Positions 1-9,582 are shown, numbered from the stretch's first letter. The stretch: DNA of 64,000 bases from Gammaproteobacteria bacterium (GCA_016874295.1 VGUH01000005.1:60103-124102), one strand, 5' to 3'. The notes: a model not told the origin generated them from the sequence alone. Translations and numbers: made by a program.

Positions 1-368
1 TACAGCGCCCCGAACACCGCCTCGAGGGCGTCCGCGAGTATCGTGGCACGCCGCTGGCCGCCGGACTTCAGCACGCCTTCGCCGAGACGCAAGTGCTCGC
101 CCAGCCCGAGACCGGCGGCGATGGCGGCGAGTGAATCGCCGCTCACCAGGCTCGCGCGGTAGCGCGAGAGCTCGCCTTCGCTGGCCGCGGGAAAGCGCCG
201 GAACAGGAGTTCGGCGACCGCGAACGAGAGCACTGCATCTCCCAGGTACTCGAGCCGCTCGTTGTTGGCGGAGCCGTGGCTGCGGTGCGTCAGGGCGAGC
301 TCGAGGAGGCCCGCGTCCGAGAACCCGGCGCCGAGCCGGTCCGCCAGCCAGCCGGCCGCTGGATCCAC
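1..368 (-). CDS. rnc: Ribonuclease III, N-terminal part (cut by window edge)
   Basis: Double-strand-specific endoribonuclease that matures rRNA and processes structured mRNAs. The reverse strand reads [15 protein letters not shown], then ALTHRS, then [15 protein letters not shown], which is the RNase III signature with its metal-binding Glu and Asp. The frame stays open to base 1, so the rest of the catalytic domain and the dsRNA-binding domain lie outside the window. The chosen start is GTG at 366-368, 16 bases after the DUF4845 stop. No ATG is available there and the Shine-Dalgarno is weak, so the exact start is uncertain. The gene ends the lepA-lepB-DUF4845-rnc run, a conserved gammaproteobacterial order normally continued by era. 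Confidence 0.9.
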   Translation of the reverse strand, partial: MDPAAGWLADRLGAGFSDAGLLELALTHRSHGSANNERLEYLGDAVLSFAVAELLFRRFPAASEGELSRYRASLVSGDSLAAIAAGLGLGEHLRLGEGVLKSGGQRRATILADALEAVFGAL

Positions 369-384
369 GCCGCACCCGGAGCCG

Positions 385-756
385 TCAACGCGCGTTGACG
401 GCGACCGACTTGTCGAAAACCAGGAGGAACGACACGTTGCCGGCGAGCGGTACGACGTCCTCGTACGCGGCGCGGACCGTGAATGTGCCTACTTCCTTCC
501 TGATCTCGAGATCGTTCGACGTGATCACCTCGACCATCTCGATGTCGAAGTGACGCTCGGCCGCCTTGCGCAGCATGAACTCGGTCGTGCCCGGGTTGGC
601 GTCGAATTCGTCGCGCACCTTCTCGAGCGTCGAGGCGATGCGCATGTATTCGAGGTACCTCGGCGTCATGCGGATGCCGGCGTAGACCCACACGCCGACC
701 ACGGCCACGAGGACCAGGATTCCTAGCATTGTCATGCCACGCTGTCTGTGCTGCAT
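385..756 (-). CDS. DUF4845 family membrane-anchored protein
   Basis: A 123-residue protein with one N-terminal membrane segment (about residues 9-27) followed by a small soluble domain, matching DUF4845 proteins found between lepB and rnc. The start [17 protein letters not shown] looks like a type IV prepilin leader (RG followed by MTxLG and a hydrophobic helix), but the Glu at mature position 5 is missing, so it is probably not an assembled pilin. A GGGAGA ribosome site precedes the ATG, and the lepB stop is 10 bases upstream, so the gene is co-transcribed with lepB. Function is unknown. Confidence 0.85.
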   Translation of the reverse strand: MQHRQRGMTMLGILVLVAVVGVWVYAGIRMTPRYLEYMRIASTLEKVRDEFDANPGTTEFMLRKAAERHFDIEMVEVITSNDLEIRKEVGTFTVRAAYEDVVPLAGNVSFLLVFDKSVAVNAR

Positions 757-766
757 ACCGGTCTCC

Positions 767-1549
767 CTAATGGATGCCCGTGCCCATGCGCTCCCAGATT
801 AGGAGTGCGCCCGGGTCCGGGTTGAATGACAGCCAGATCGCCTCCGCTCTGCCGATGACGTTGCCCGCGGGCACGTAACCGACCTCGGGAAAGCGGCTGT
901 CGCGGCTGTTGTTGCGGTTGTCGCCCATCATGAAATAGTGCCCCGGCGGCACCCGCCATTCGCCGTCCAGACCGGGCCGCGCGGGGTCCAGCAGGATCGC
1001 ATGGCGCCGCTCACCGAGCCGTTCCTCGCCCACCCGGGTGAACGGATACTGCTCGTTCTTGGGACCCGAATACAACTCGCCGGGCTCAATCTGCGACGGC
1101 GTCCCGTTCACGTACACCCGGGACCCCTCCACGCGGATCGTGTCCCCCGGCAGGCCCACGAGCCGCTTGATGTAGGCGACCGAGGGCTCGGAGGGCTTCC
1201 TGAACACGATCACGTCCCCGCGCTCCGGCTCGCCGATCGGCACGATGCGCGTGTTGAGCACCGGGAGCCGCAGGCCGTAGCGCCACTTGTTGACTAAGAT
1301 GAAGTCGCCCTGGATCAGGGTCGGCATCATCGAGTCGGACGGGATGCGGAACGGCTCGTACAGGAACGAGCGCAGCAACAGCACCAGCACGATCACCGGA
1401 AAGAACGAACGCGCGTAGTCGACGACCACCGGCTCCTTCGCGACGCCCCGCTGCTGCCGCCGCGGCGCGAATACCCACCGGTCGAGGCCCCAGATTGCGC
1501 CGGTGAGCGCCGCGAGCGCGACCAGCACGAAAGAAAAATCGAAGATCAT
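767..1549 (-). CDS. lepB: Signal peptidase I
   Basis: Inner-membrane serine protease of 260 residues that removes Sec and Tat signal peptides. Two N-terminal membrane segments lie at about residues 4-22 and 48-62. The box PSDSMMPTL holds the catalytic serine (about Ser73) and YIKRLVGLPGD holds the general-base lysine (about Lys128). The C-terminal box GDNRNNSRDSR completes the family signature. It lies 16 bases downstream of lepA in the usual lepA-lepB order and should be transcribed from the promoter upstream of lepA. Confidence 0.96.
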   Translation of the reverse strand: MIFDFSFVLVALAALTGAIWGLDRWVFAPRRQQRGVAKEPVVVDYARSFFPVIVLVLLLRSFLYEPFRIPSDSMMPTLIQGDFILVNKWRYGLRLPVLNTRIVPIGEPERGDVIVFRKPSEPSVAYIKRLVGLPGDTIRVEGSRVYVNGTPSQIEPGELYSGPKNEQYPFTRVGEERLGERRHAILLDPARPGLDGEWRVPPGHYFMMGDNRNNSRDSRFPEVGYVPAGNVIGRAEAIWLSFNPDPGALLIWERMGTGIH

Positions 1550-1565
1550 CGCTTACCCCGCCCGT

Positions 1566-3356
1566 TCATTTCTTGCCGACCCGCAGCACCGCCAGGAAGG
1601 CCTCCTGCGGGATCTCCACCGTGCCGAGCTGCTTCATGCGCTTCTTGCCTTCCTTCTGCTTCTCCAGCAACTTGCGCTTGCGCGTCACGTCCCCGCCATA
1701 GCACTTGGCGAGCACGTTCTTGCGCAGCGCCTTGACGGTCGCGCGCGCGATCACGTGGCTGCCGATCGCCGCCTGGATGGCGACCTCGAACATCTGGCGC
1801 GGGATCAGTTCCTGCATCTTGTCGACCAGCTCGCGACCCCGCTGGTACGCGCTCTCACGGTGCACGATGATCGACAGGGCATCGATGCGGTCGCCGTTGA
1901 TCAGCACGTCGAGGCGCACCAGCGGCGCCGGCTGGAAGTGGCTGAATTCATAGTCGAACGACGCGTAGCCGCGGCTGACCGACTTCAGCCGATCGAAGAA
2001 GTCCAGCACCACCTCCGCGAGCGGCAACTCGTACTGCAGCGACATCTGCGTGCCGAGCTGCAACATCTTCCTGTGCACGCCGCGCTTTTCCTGGCACAGC
2101 TGCAGCACGCCGCCCACATGCTCGGGCGGCACCAGGATGTTGGCCGTGATGATCGGCTCGCGCAGTTCCCGGTAGTCCGGGGGCAGGTGCGCCGGATTGT
2201 CCACCTGCGTGACCTCGCCATCGCTGCCGACCACTTCGTACACCACGGTCGGGGCGCTGGTGACCAGCGCGAGGCCGTACTCGCGCTCGAGCCGCTCCTG
2301 GACGATCTCCATGTGCAGCAGGCCGAGAAACCCGCAGCGGAAGCCGAAGCCGAGCGCGGTGGACACCTCGGGCTCGTAGTACAGCGAGGAGTCGTTGAGC
2401 CGGAGCTTCTGCAGCGCGTCGCGGAACGCCTCGTACTGGTCGGACTGGACCGGGAACAGTCCGGCGAATACGCGCGGCTTGACCGACTTGAACCCGGGCA
2501 ACGGCGTCGCGCAGGGCCTGGTCTCGCTGGTGATCGTGTCGCCGACCGGCGCGCCGTCGATGTCCTTGATGCCGGCCGTGAGCCAGCCGACCTCCCCGGT
2601 CGCGAGCGCGTCGGTCTCGACCCGCTTCGGCGTGAAGCGCCCGATCCGATCCACCTGCCAGGTACGGCCCGTGGACATCACGCGGATCCGGTCATTGCGC
2701 TTCAGGGAGCCGTTCACCACGCGCACCAGCGACACGACGCCGACGTAGTTGTCGAACCACGAGTCGACGATCAGCGCCTGCACCGGGGCCGCCGGGTCGC
2801 CGCGCGGCGCCGGGATGCGCGCCACCAGCCGTTCGAGCAGCGCCGGGACGTTCTCGCCGGTCTTGGCGCTGACCCGCACCGCGTCCTTGGCCTCGATGCC
2901 GATGATGTCCTCGATCTCGCGGATCACGCGTTCCGGGTCGGCCGAGGGCAGGTCGATCTTGTTGATCACCGGCAGCACCTCGAGGCCCTGCTCGAGCGCC
3001 GTGTAGCAGTTCGCGACGCTCTGCGCCTCGACGCCCTGCGCGGCGTCGACCACGAGCAGCGCGCCCTCGCAGGCGGCGAGCGAGCGCGACACCTCGTAAG
3101 AGAAGTCGACGTGACCCGGTGTGTCGATGAAATTCAGCTGGTAATCGCGGCCATCCGTGGCTCGGTAGGTGAGCGTGACCGACTGCGCCTTGATGGTAAT
3201 GCCCCGCTCTCGCTCGAGATCCATCGAGTCGAGCACCTGGTCCTGCATCTCCCGCGCCTCGAGGCCGCCGCAGGTCTGGATCAGGCGGTCCGCGAGCGTC
3301 GACTTGCCGTGGTCCACGTGCGCAATGATCGAGAAATTGCGTATCTGCTGCTGCAT
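1566..3356 (-). CDS. lepA: Elongation factor 4 (back-translocating GTPase LepA)
   Basis: A ribosome-dependent GTPase of 596 residues, the normal family length. The G domain starts at once with the P-loop AHVDHGKST (residues 12-20), followed by the DTPGH switch and NKIDLP base-recognition motifs. It ends in the LepA-specific C-terminal domain rich in Lys and Arg ([20 protein letters not shown]). The ATG opens directly into the G domain, as usual for LepA. It is the first gene behind an extended -10 promoter (3404-3412) and leads lepB, the DUF4845 gene and rnc. Confidence 0.97.
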   Translation of the reverse strand: MQQQIRNFSIIAHVDHGKSTLADRLIQTCGGLEAREMQDQVLDSMDLERERGITIKAQSVTLTYRATDGRDYQLNFIDTPGHVDFSYEVSRSLAACEGALLVVDAAQGVEAQSVANCYTALEQGLEVLPVINKIDLPSADPERVIREIEDIIGIEAKDAVRVSAKTGENVPALLERLVARIPAPRGDPAAPVQALIVDSWFDNYVGVVSLVRVVNGSLKRNDRIRVMSTGRTWQVDRIGRFTPKRVETDALATGEVGWLTAGIKDIDGAPVGDTITSETRPCATPLPGFKSVKPRVFAGLFPVQSDQYEAFRDALQKLRLNDSSLYYEPEVSTALGFGFRCGFLGLLHMEIVQERLEREYGLALVTSAPTVVYEVVGSDGEVTQVDNPAHLPPDYRELREPIITANILVPPEHVGGVLQLCQEKRGVHRKMLQLGTQMSLQYELPLAEVVLDFFDRLKSVSRGYASFDYEFSHFQPAPLVRLDVLINGDRIDALSIIVHRESAYQRGRELVDKMQELIPRQMFEVAIQAAIGSHVIARATVKALRKNVLAKCYGGDVTRKRKLLEKQKEGKKRMKQLGTVEIPQEAFLAVLRVGKK

Positions 3357-3403
3357 CGCGGAAGCGGGGATTCCTGGCCGGACGGGCGCGTCCGGGGTGC
3401 GCG

Positions 3404-3412
3404 ATTATAGCA
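3404..3412 (-). promoter_or_regulatory. Extended -10 promoter upstream of lepA
   Basis: The minus strand reads TGCTATAAT, a perfect TATAAT with the TGn extension, about 50 bases before the lepA ATG. No good -35 hexamer is present, which fits an extended -10 promoter. Between it and lepA, an inverted repeat at 3378-3395 (CCGGAC / GTCCGG arms, 6-base loop) would form a small hairpin in the leader RNA. In this GC-rich sequence a perfect TATAAT in one of the few intergenic gaps is unlikely to be chance. Confidence 0.65.
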
Positions 3413-3426
3413 GCCGGACCCGCCGC

Positions 3427-3657
3427 TCAGCCGCCGGCGACGCGCAGGACTGCCACGCGGTCGAGGCGGCCGTGGCAGACGATCCTGCCGTCGCAGATCA
3501 GCACCGGCACTTTGAGCCCGTAGCGGCGCAGCGTGACCGGGTCGCCGTCGACGTCGCGCAGTTCGTAGCGAAGCGGCAGCCGGGAGAGTTCGGCGACGAA
3601 CTCGTCGCACAACGGACAATCGTCGCGCGTGTAGACGAGGAAGCGGGCTTCCGGCAT
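3427..3657 (-). CDS. Glutaredoxin-like thiol-disulfide protein
   Basis: A 76-residue thioredoxin-fold protein of the DUF836 / glutaredoxin-like type. It shows a CPLC redox motif (Cys14 and Cys17) after the first beta strand (RFLVYTRDD) and a VP cis-proline (about Pro51). The final helix is short, as expected for this family. It begins 9 bases after rseB and precedes lepA, so it is probably the last gene of the rpoE-rseA-rseB operon. Substrate unknown. The association with the envelope-stress operon is positional only. Confidence 0.8.
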   Translation of the reverse strand: MPEARFLVYTRDDCPLCDEFVAELSRLPLRYELRDVDGDPVTLRRYGLKVPVLICDGRIVCHGRLDRVAVLRVAGG

Positions 3658-3666
3658 CCGCGGCGG

Positions 3667-4653
3667 TCAGTTGCGCCGGTTGGGCGCAGCCGCCGGGGCG
3701 GGCGGCGATGCGGGGCGCAGCCCGGTCGCGATGTACTCGAGGGCCTGCGGCGGCACCTCGCCGACCGCGGTGACCTGGTGGCCGTCCACGACCGTCGAAA
3801 ACGCCGACGCGACACCGGAGCGCGTCGTGCCGCGCGCCGGCACCTTGCCAGGCGCCGGCGTCTGGATGAACACCGAGATCGTCGCGAGGCCGTCCGAATA
3901 GACGAGGTGACTCACCGGGCTGCCGGTGCCGGCGACCGACTGCAGGCTGCTCGTGGACAGCCGGAATCCGGGCGGCACCTGCGCCGCGCGCCAGCTCGGA
4001 GCTTCGTCATTGTCCTGCGGAGCCTGGCGCACCCAGCGCAGCCGGTTGCGGTTGACCGCGGGCTCGAAAGCGGAGTCCGGGATGCCATCGTCGAACCGCA
4101 GCCTGCTGAAGCGCAGGCGTTCGACCACGCGCCCGTTTTGGTCCGACAGGTCGCTGCGCACCGGCAGGTGCGTGTCGAGGTCGATCCACAGACGGTAGCC
4201 GAAGCGGTAGCCGTCCAGCGGCCGTACCGCGACCACGGCCGCCGGTCCGAAGTCCTCGAGCGTCTCGCGGCCGACCCATTCGACCCGGTACCAGGGCGTC
4301 GCGCCAGCCTCGAAGTTCGGCAACGCGCCCAGGAGGTCGCTGCGCCCCCAGCGCCGTTCGATGATCGCGAGCTTCCGGTCGGGCAGGTAGACGACCACCT
4401 CGTCATTCTCGCGCACCAGCTCGCGCCCGCTACCCGACAGCGACACGAGCCGCTCGGACACGACGCCGTCGCGGACGCGGTAGGTGATCGCCAGGCGCTC
4501 GCTGCGTCCGGCGGATTCGCAGACGAACTCGCCGACATAGCTCGAGTTGTTGAGCGCGGCGCCCATGCGCGTGAGCCACTCCTGCCCGCTCTCGGCGAGC
4601 GCAGGCGCGGCCGCGAGGCCGAGCAGGATCGCGGTTGCGGCGCGCGGGTTCAC
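3667..4653 (-). CDS. rseB: Sigma-E regulatory protein RseB/MucB
   Basis: Periplasmic sensor of 328 residues that binds the RseA periplasmic domain and protects it from DegS cleavage until lipid or LPS signals displace it. A signal peptide is visible (ATAILLGLAAAPALA, cleavage about residue 20). The rest matches the two-domain RseB layout: an N-terminal lipoprotein-carrier-like fold (for example WYRVEWVGRETLEDFGP) and a smaller C-terminal domain ending in a Pro/Ala-rich tail. The GTG start overlaps the rseA stop as GTGA (4650-4653), giving translational coupling. Confidence 0.92.
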   Translation of the reverse strand: MNPRAATAILLGLAAAPALAESGQEWLTRMGAALNNSSYVGEFVCESAGRSERLAITYRVRDGVVSERLVSLSGSGRELVRENDEVVVYLPDRKLAIIERRWGRSDLLGALPNFEAGATPWYRVEWVGRETLEDFGPAAVVAVRPLDGYRFGYRLWIDLDTHLPVRSDLSDQNGRVVERLRFSRLRFDDGIPDSAFEPAVNRNRLRWVRQAPQDNDEAPSWRAAQVPPGFRLSTSSLQSVAGTGSPVSHLVYSDGLATISVFIQTPAPGKVPARGTTRSGVASAFSTVVDGHQVTAVGEVPPQALEYIATGLRPASPPAPAAAPNRRN

Positions 4654-5279
4654 GGCTGCGGCGCGTCCCCGGGCGGCGCGGTTTCGACCCGGGACCGGTC
4701 GTAGTCGCTGACCAGGTCCGCGCCGACGCTGCGACGCACGAACGGCGACGCATAGCCGTAATGCGCGACCAGGTAGTTCGCGAGTTCGGCGGGCGGAATC
4801 CCGACCGGCGCATCGCCCGCGGGTGGCGTCACGTAGGACTCGGCGGGCGCATCAGGCGTCGCCGCGTCAACCGTGACCGCTTGCACGGGCGGCGTCTCGG
4901 CCTTCGCCAGGATCGCCTCGGGTGGGTTCGCATTGCCGGCCGTCAGCTGCTGGACCTGCAGCACCGCGCCGAAGGCGACCGCCGCCGCGACCGAGAGACC
5001 CGCGGCCGTGCGCCCAATAGAGTCGCGTCGCACCAGCCGGGCGAGCCTGCCGACCCGTGACGGCTCCCGAGCGATGGCCGCGCTCACGCGCGCCGCGACC
5101 TGCCTGGCCGCTGGCACGTCACCGTCGCTGCGCAGCACCGCGCCGATCAGCGAATAGCGCGACAGCGCGCCGCGCAGATCGTCGTCACGCTCGAGCCGCT
5201 TCAGCAGCAGCGCCGACTCCGGGTCCGGCAGTTCGCCGTCCAGGAAGGCCGAGAGCTGTTCCTTGATCCGATCCGTCAT
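4650..5279 (-). CDS. rseA: Anti-sigma-E factor RseA/MucA
   Basis: Single-pass inner-membrane anti-sigma factor of 209 residues. The cytoplasmic N-terminus MTDRIKEQLSAFLDGELP is the typical sigma-binding module. A membrane segment lies at about residues 91-108 (TAAGLSVAAAVAFGAVL), followed by a periplasmic Pro/Ala-rich region where RseB and the proteases act. The ATG at 5277-5279 overlaps the rpoE stop as ATGA. The frame stays open further upstream, but that part is inside rpoE and has no family resemblance, so the internal ATG is used. Confidence 0.92.
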   Translation of the reverse strand: MTDRIKEQLSAFLDGELPDPESALLLKRLERDDDLRGALSRYSLIGAVLRSDGDVPAARQVAARVSAAIAREPSRVGRLARLVRRDSIGRTAAGLSVAAAVAFGAVLQVQQLTAGNANPPEAILAKAETPPVQAVTVDAATPDAPAESYVTPPAGDAPVGIPPAELANYLVAHYGYASPFVRRSVGADLVSDYDRSRVETAPPGDAPQP

Positions 5280-5881
5280 TCCAGGTCTCCGATTCGCCCG
5301 AGCCCGCCATCGAACACCTCGCGCAGGCTCCTGTCGATCGCCTCGCGCGCACGGAAGATCCGCGAGCGCACTGTCCCGACCGGGCATTCCATCGTTCTCG
5401 CGATGTCCTCGTAGCTGAGGCCCTCGAGCTCGCGCAGCACGATCGCGAGCCGGAGGTCGTCCGGCAGCGCCTCGATCGCCTCATTCACCGTGCGCCGGAT
5501 TTCGTCGGTCAGTGCGAGGGCTTCCGGCGTCTCGGCGTCGGCGAGCCGGGCCTGGGCCTGCACCTGCGAGCCGTCCTGCAGGTCGAGGTCATAGGACACG
5601 GGGCGCCTGCGGCTCGCCACCAGCGCGTTCTTCGCCGTGTTGATCGCGATTCGGTACAGCCAGGTGTAGAACGCGCTCTCGCCGCGGAACGCCGGCAGCG
5701 CCCGGTACGCCTTGATGAATGCCTCCTGGGCGATGTCCTCGGCCTCGGCGGGGTTGCGCACGTAGCGCTGCACGAGCTTCAGCACCTTGTGCTGGTACTT
5801 GAGCACCAGCGCATCGAAGGCCGCCTTGTCCCCGTTCTGGACGCGGCGCACCAGCGCGATGTCGCCCGCTTCAGCCCGCAT
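5276..5881 (-). CDS. rpoE: Extracytoplasmic stress sigma factor RpoE (AlgU)
   Basis: ECF sigma factor of 201 residues directing envelope-stress genes. Region 2 (YQHKVLKLVQRYV, then DIAQEAFIKAYRALPAFRG, then FYTWLYRIAINTAKN) and region 4 (LPDDLRLAIVLRELEGLSY, then CPVGTVRSRIFRARE) are nearly canonical. The ATG at 5879-5881 is chosen because MRAEAGDIALVRRV aligns residue for residue with the E. coli N-terminus. An in-frame GTG at 5917 would add 12 residues but sits at the predicted transcription start of the upstream sigma-E site. First gene of rpoE-rseA-rseB-grx. Confidence 0.95.
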   Translation of the reverse strand: MRAEAGDIALVRRVQNGDKAAFDALVLKYQHKVLKLVQRYVRNPAEAEDIAQEAFIKAYRALPAFRGESAFYTWLYRIAINTAKNALVASRRRPVSYDLDLQDGSQVQAQARLADAETPEALALTDEIRRTVNEAIEALPDDLRLAIVLRELEGLSYEDIARTMECPVGTVRSRIFRAREAIDRSLREVFDGGLGRIGDLE

Positions 5882-5923
5882 GGGCGGGAGGACCTGCGCT
5901 CTGCCCTGCACGTACACGCCGGG

Positions 5924-5950
5924 TATGACCGGACCTGGGCGGGTTAGTTC
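5924..5950 (-). promoter_or_regulatory. Candidate sigma-E autoregulatory promoter of rpoE
   Basis: The minus strand shows GAACTA (5945-5950), a 16-base spacer, then TCATA (5924-5928). The sigma-E consensus is about GAACTT-N16/17-TCTGA, so the -35 is 5 of 6 and the spacing is right, but the -10 is only partial. Transcription would start near 5917 and give a leader of about 36 bases before the rpoE ATG. Autoregulation of rpoE by its own product is well known in gammaproteobacteria. Confidence 0.5.
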
Positions 5951-6007
5951 GCACGGCGGCGGCTGGATGGGCGAAAGCCCCTCCTTTCGTGAGGCAACCC
6001 GCGGATT

Positions 6008-6424
6008 CTAGCAATTCAGGCGGATGCGGGCCTTCAGGCGCCGGAATTCAGCAGCCGGGACCGCCCCGGCGGGCAGCAGCCAGCCGAGCCGCCGGCGGCC
6101 GGCCCGGAACGCGACGTATGCGAGGCCTGGGTAGGCGCGCGAGCTGCCTTGCAGTTCGGCAGGCAGCCAACGCCGGCTGCCGGCCAGCCGGACCCGCCAC
6201 CCGCGACCGTCGTGACGGGCCGCGGTGAGCCGGCAGTGGCGCCCGGGCAGGCGCGAAATCGTCTGTACGAGCCCAGCGAGCACGACGGCCGAGAGCATGG
6301 CTGCGAGCGGCGTCGGCACGCGTGCGAGCCAGGGCACGACTACGCAGACCGTGTGCAGCAGCAGGACCAACGCCGCCAGGCGCGGCCCTGCGGTCGGCTC
6401 AAGCCGGACGGCGAACGATCTCAT
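6008..6424 (-). CDS. ygfX: YgfX/CptA family membrane protein
   Basis: A 138-residue protein with two N-terminal membrane segments (about residues 15-32 and 40-56) and a basic cytoplasmic tail, as in YgfX (CptA). E. coli YgfX was described as an inhibitor of FtsZ and MreB and is encoded next to sdhE. The ATG lies inside the end of sdhE (26-base overlap), so the two are translationally linked. No catalytic motif is visible. The assignment rests on size, topology and the sdhE partnership. Confidence 0.65.
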   Translation of the reverse strand: MRSFAVRLEPTAGPRLAALVLLLHTVCVVVPWLARVPTPLAAMLSAVVLAGLVQTISRLPGRHCRLTAARHDGRGWRVRLAGSRRWLPAELQGSSRAYPGLAYVAFRAGRRRLGWLLPAGAVPAAEFRRLKARIRLNC

Positions 6425-6644
6425 CGACCAGTTTCGCCCGCGCGCGGTCGCCGGGCCGCGCGCCGCCGATCAGCCACTCGGCGAGATCGGGATCCGGCTG
6501 CTCCAGGAGCCACACGAAGTCGCGGCGTCTCGCGTCGTCGGCCTGCGGCCAGCAGCGGTCGAGCCAGCCGGCGAGCAGCACATCGAGTTCCTTCATGCCG
6601 CGCCGGCAACGCCAGCGGAGCCGCCCTTCGACGGCGTCGCGCAT
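6399..6644 (-). CDS. sdhE: FAD assembly factor SdhE
   Basis: An 81-residue five-helix protein that promotes covalent flavinylation of SdhA and FrdA. The diagnostic RGxxE motif is present in LRWRCRRGMKELDVLL (RGMKE at residues 15-19), and the FVWLLEQPDPDLAEWL segment is typical. It starts 3 bases after the sdhB stop, which ties it to its target enzyme. In E. coli sdhE lies away from sdh; here it is part of the sdhCDAB transcript. Confidence 0.93.
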   Translation of the reverse strand: MRDAVEGRLRWRCRRGMKELDVLLAGWLDRCWPQADDARRRDFVWLLEQPDPDLAEWLIGGARPGDRARAKLVDEIVRRPA

Positions 6645-6647
6645 GGT

Positions 6648-7436
6648 TCAGCCCTCGCCTTTCGCGACGCGCCGCTTGATGTCGGCGATCGCACGGGCGG
6701 GGTTCAGGTCCTTGGGACAGGCCTCGACGCAGTTCATGATCGTGTGGCAGCGATACAACCGGAATGCTTCATCGAGCTTCGCAAGGCGCTCGCTCGTCGC
6801 ACCGTCGCGCGAGTCCACGATCCAGCGATAGGCCGCGAGCAGCGCCGCCGGACCCAGGAAGCGCTCGGGGTTCCACCAGAAACTCGGGCAGGACGTCGAG
6901 CAGCAGGCGCACAGTATGCAAGCGGACGGCCGGTCGACCTTTTCCTGGTCGGACGGCGACTGCCGCCGTTCGCCGCTCGCGGGCGCGGCCGGTGCCGCCT
7001 GCAGCCAGGGTTCGACCGCCGCGTACTGCCGATAGAACTGGTCGAGGTCCGGGACTAGGTCCTTGACGACCGGCAGGTGCGGCAGCGGGAAGACACGGAC
7101 GGCGCCCCGGATCGCGGCGATCGGCTGGGTACACGCGAGGCTGTTGACGCCGTCGATATTCATCGCGCAGGAGCCGCAGATGCCTTCGCGACAGGAGCGC
7201 CGGAAAGTCACGGTCGAATCGACCTCGTTCTTGATCTTGATCAGCGCGTCGAGAACCATCGGGCCGCAGCTGTCGAGATCGACTTCGAAGCTGTCCACGC
7301 GCGGCGGCTCGCGGCTGTCCGGGTCGTAGCGGTAGATCCGGAATTGCCGCAGGCGGGTGGCGCCCGCCGGCGCCGCGTGCTGCCGCCCGGGCCGGTCCTC
7401 GTAACGCGAGTTCGCGGGTAGTCGAAACTGAACCAT
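6648..7436 (-). CDS. sdhB: Succinate dehydrogenase iron-sulfur subunit
   Basis: Complex II electron-transfer subunit of 262 residues. The [2Fe-2S] ligands lie in [16 protein letters not shown], and the [4Fe-4S] and [3Fe-4S] ligands in [13 protein letters not shown] and [17 protein letters not shown]. The start is the ATG at 7434-7436 ([14 protein letters not shown]), 17 bases downstream of sdhA. A longer upstream reading frame is only the shadow of sdhA. An insertion of about 20 Ala/Pro/Ser-rich residues ([20 protein letters not shown]) sits between the two cluster domains. Confidence 0.96.
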   Translation of the reverse strand: MVQFRLPANSRYEDRPGRQHAAPAGATRLRQFRIYRYDPDSREPPRVDSFEVDLDSCGPMVLDALIKIKNEVDSTVTFRRSCREGICGSCAMNIDGVNSLACTQPIAAIRGAVRVFPLPHLPVVKDLVPDLDQFYRQYAAVEPWLQAAPAAPASGERRQSPSDQEKVDRPSACILCACCSTSCPSFWWNPERFLGPAALLAAYRWIVDSRDGATSERLAKLDEAFRLYRCHTIMNCVEACPKDLNPARAIADIKRRVAKGEG

Positions 7437-7453
7437 TGCTCGGTCGGCTCCTG

Positions 7454-9235
7454 TCAGTAGGCCCGCACCTGAGGCGGGATGCACTCGACGCCGGCGCCCT
7501 GGGTGTCGAGCTGCACCGGCCGGTAATCGAAGCGCACGGCGCCCGCCGCGTCCACCCAGGCCAGCGTGTGCTTCAGCCAGTGCGCATCGTCCCGCTCCGG
7601 GAAATCCTCGCGCGCGTGTGCGCCGCGGCTCTCGGTACGGTTGCGCGCCGAGTGGATGGTCGCGAGCGACTGCCCCAGCAGGTTGTCGAGCTCGAGCGCC
7701 TCGGCAAGATCCGTGTTGTAGACCAGCGAGCGGTCCGTGATCCTGAGATCGCGGAACGCATCGTGGCAGCGCGCGAGCGCGGCGCAGCCCTCGGTCAGCG
7801 TCTCGCCGGTGCGGAACACTGCCGCATCGCGCTGCATGGCACGCTGCATCTCGTCGCGCAGCGACGCGGTCGGCCGGTCGCCGTCGGCGTGGCGGATCCG
7901 GTCGAACCGGTCGAGCAGCGGCTCGACGGCCCGCGGCGGCGGCTCCGGCAGCGCGGCACCTCGACGCAGCGACTTCGCGCAGTGCGCGGCCGCGGCCCGC
8001 CCGAAGACCACGAGGTCGAGCAGCGAGTTCGACCCCAGCCGGTTTGCGCCGTGCACCGAGACGCAGGCCGCCTCGCCGATCGCCATGAGCCCGGGCACGG
8101 TCGTCTCGCGTCCGTCGGCGCGGGTCAGCGCTTCGCCCTGGACGTTGCAGGGGATTCCGCCCATGTTGTAGTGCACGGTCGGCTGCACCGGGATCGGCGC
8201 GCGCGTCACATCCACGTTGGCGAATATCATCGCGGTCTCGGCGATCCCGGGCAGGCGCTTGGCGATCACGTCCGCGCCAAGGTGTTCGAGGTGCAGGTGG
8301 AGGTGGTCGCGTTGCGGGCCGACACCGCGGCCCTCGCGGATCTCCAGAGTCATGGCGCGACTCACGACGTCGCGCGACGCGAGGTCCCTGGCGTTCGGCG
8401 CGTAGCGTTCCATGAAGCGCTCGCCCGCGGAGTTGCGCAGGATGCCGCCCTCCCCGCGCACGCCTTCCGTGATCAGGCAGCCGACGCCGTAGATCCCGGT
8501 CGGGTGGAACTGTACGAACTCCATGTCCGCGAGCGGCAGCCCCGCGCGCAGCACCATGCCGCCGCCGTCGCCGGTGCAGGTGTGCGCGGACGTGCAGGAA
8601 AAATACGCGCGCCCATAGCCGCCGGTCGCGAGGATCGTCGCCTGCGCGAGGAAGCGGTGCAGCGTGCCGCTCGCCATGTCGAGGGCGAGCACGCCGCGGC
8701 ACGCGCCGCCGTCCATGATGAGGTCAATGGCGAAATACTCGATGAAGAAGCGCGCGCGGTGCTTGAGACTCTGCTGGTAGAGCGTGTGCAGCATCGCATG
8801 ACCGGTGCGGTCCGCTGCCGCGCAGGTGCGCTGCGCGATCCCCTTGCCGTAGTGCGTCGTCATGCCGCCGAACGGCCGCTGGTAGATGCGCCCGTCCTCG
8901 GTGCGCGAGAACGGCAGGCCGTAGTGTTCGAGTTCGATGACCGCCGCCGGCGCTTCCTGGCACATGTAGGCGATCGCGTCCTGGTCGCCGAGCCAGTCGG
9001 AGCCCTTGACCGTGTCGTAGAAGTGGTAGCGCCAGTCGTCGTCGCCCATGTTGCCGAGCGCCGCGCTGATGCCGCCCTGGGCGGCCACCGTGTGGCTGCG
9101 GGTCGGGAAGACCTTGGTGATGCACGCCGTGTCGAGGCCTGCCTCAGCAAGGCCGAGCGTGGCGCGCAGTCCCGCGCCGCCGGCGCCGACCACGACGACG
9201 TCCGGGCGATGGTCGACGAGCGGGTAGGCGCTCAC
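7454..9235 (-). CDS. sdhA: Succinate dehydrogenase flavoprotein subunit
   Basis: FAD-containing catalytic subunit of 593 residues that oxidises succinate to fumarate. It has the dinucleotide-binding motif [20 protein letters not shown], the flavin-linking histidine in [11 protein letters not shown], and active-site segments such as [19 protein letters not shown]. The start is GTG at 9233-9235, overlapping the sdhD stop as GTGA. The frame continues upstream inside sdhD, but [17 protein letters not shown] places the start at the usual distance from the FAD motif. Confidence 0.96.
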   Translation of the reverse strand: MSAYPLVDHRPDVVVVGAGGAGLRATLGLAEAGLDTACITKVFPTRSHTVAAQGGISAALGNMGDDDWRYHFYDTVKGSDWLGDQDAIAYMCQEAPAAVIELEHYGLPFSRTEDGRIYQRPFGGMTTHYGKGIAQRTCAAADRTGHAMLHTLYQQSLKHRARFFIEYFAIDLIMDGGACRGVLALDMASGTLHRFLAQATILATGGYGRAYFSCTSAHTCTGDGGGMVLRAGLPLADMEFVQFHPTGIYGVGCLITEGVRGEGGILRNSAGERFMERYAPNARDLASRDVVSRAMTLEIREGRGVGPQRDHLHLHLEHLGADVIAKRLPGIAETAMIFANVDVTRAPIPVQPTVHYNMGGIPCNVQGEALTRADGRETTVPGLMAIGEAACVSVHGANRLGSNSLLDLVVFGRAAAAHCAKSLRRGAALPEPPPRAVEPLLDRFDRIRHADGDRPTASLRDEMQRAMQRDAAVFRTGETLTEGCAALARCHDAFRDLRITDRSLVYNTDLAEALELDNLLGQSLATIHSARNRTESRGAHAREDFPERDDAHWLKHTLAWVDAAGAVRFDYRPVQLDTQGAGVECIPPQVRAY

Positions 9236-9582
9236 GCGGAGCCGCCGAATGCAATGCACCAGAGCGCCCAGGCGAGCGCCACGGCCGCGGCGAGGTGCAG
9301 CACCCGGGCGATCATGAGCGAGGTGCCGAGCATGCGTCCGCGCACGTAGTCCTCGAGCACGATCTGCACGCCCTGCAGCGAATGCCACAGGAGCGCGGCA
9401 CCGAACAGGACCGCGAGCAGGGTCTGCGGCGGCCTCGCGAACCAGCCGGCGACGACGGCGTGCTCGAGTGACGGCTGGCGCAGCAGCGAGACGACGAACC
9501 ACAGGCCGAGCGGGATCAGCGAGATGGCCGTCAGGCGCTGATTGCGCCAGTGCCGCGAGGCGCTGCCGGGGCCTGTGCTCAT
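9232..9582 (-). CDS. sdhD: Succinate dehydrogenase membrane anchor subunit D
   Basis: A 116-residue membrane anchor of complex II with three hydrophobic helices (about residues 17-36, 47-65 and 81-105). The segment [17 protein letters not shown] supplies the histidine expected to ligate heme b and the Asp-Tyr pair near the quinone site. The ATG at 9580-9582 overlaps the sdhC stop (ATGA). The upstream extension of the frame lies inside sdhC and is not real coding sequence. Confidence 0.92.
   Translation of the reverse strand: MSTGPGSASRHWRNQRLTAISLIPLGLWFVVSLLRQPSLEHAVVAGWFARPPQTLLAVLFGAALLWHSLQGVQIVLEDYVRGRMLGTSLMIARVLHLAAAVALAWALWCIAFGGSA

Noticed and set aside
6648..8702. A 684-codon frame containing sdhB
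   Set aside because: The upstream 400-odd codons are the out-of-frame shadow of sdhA. The sdhB start at 7436 gives the normal length.
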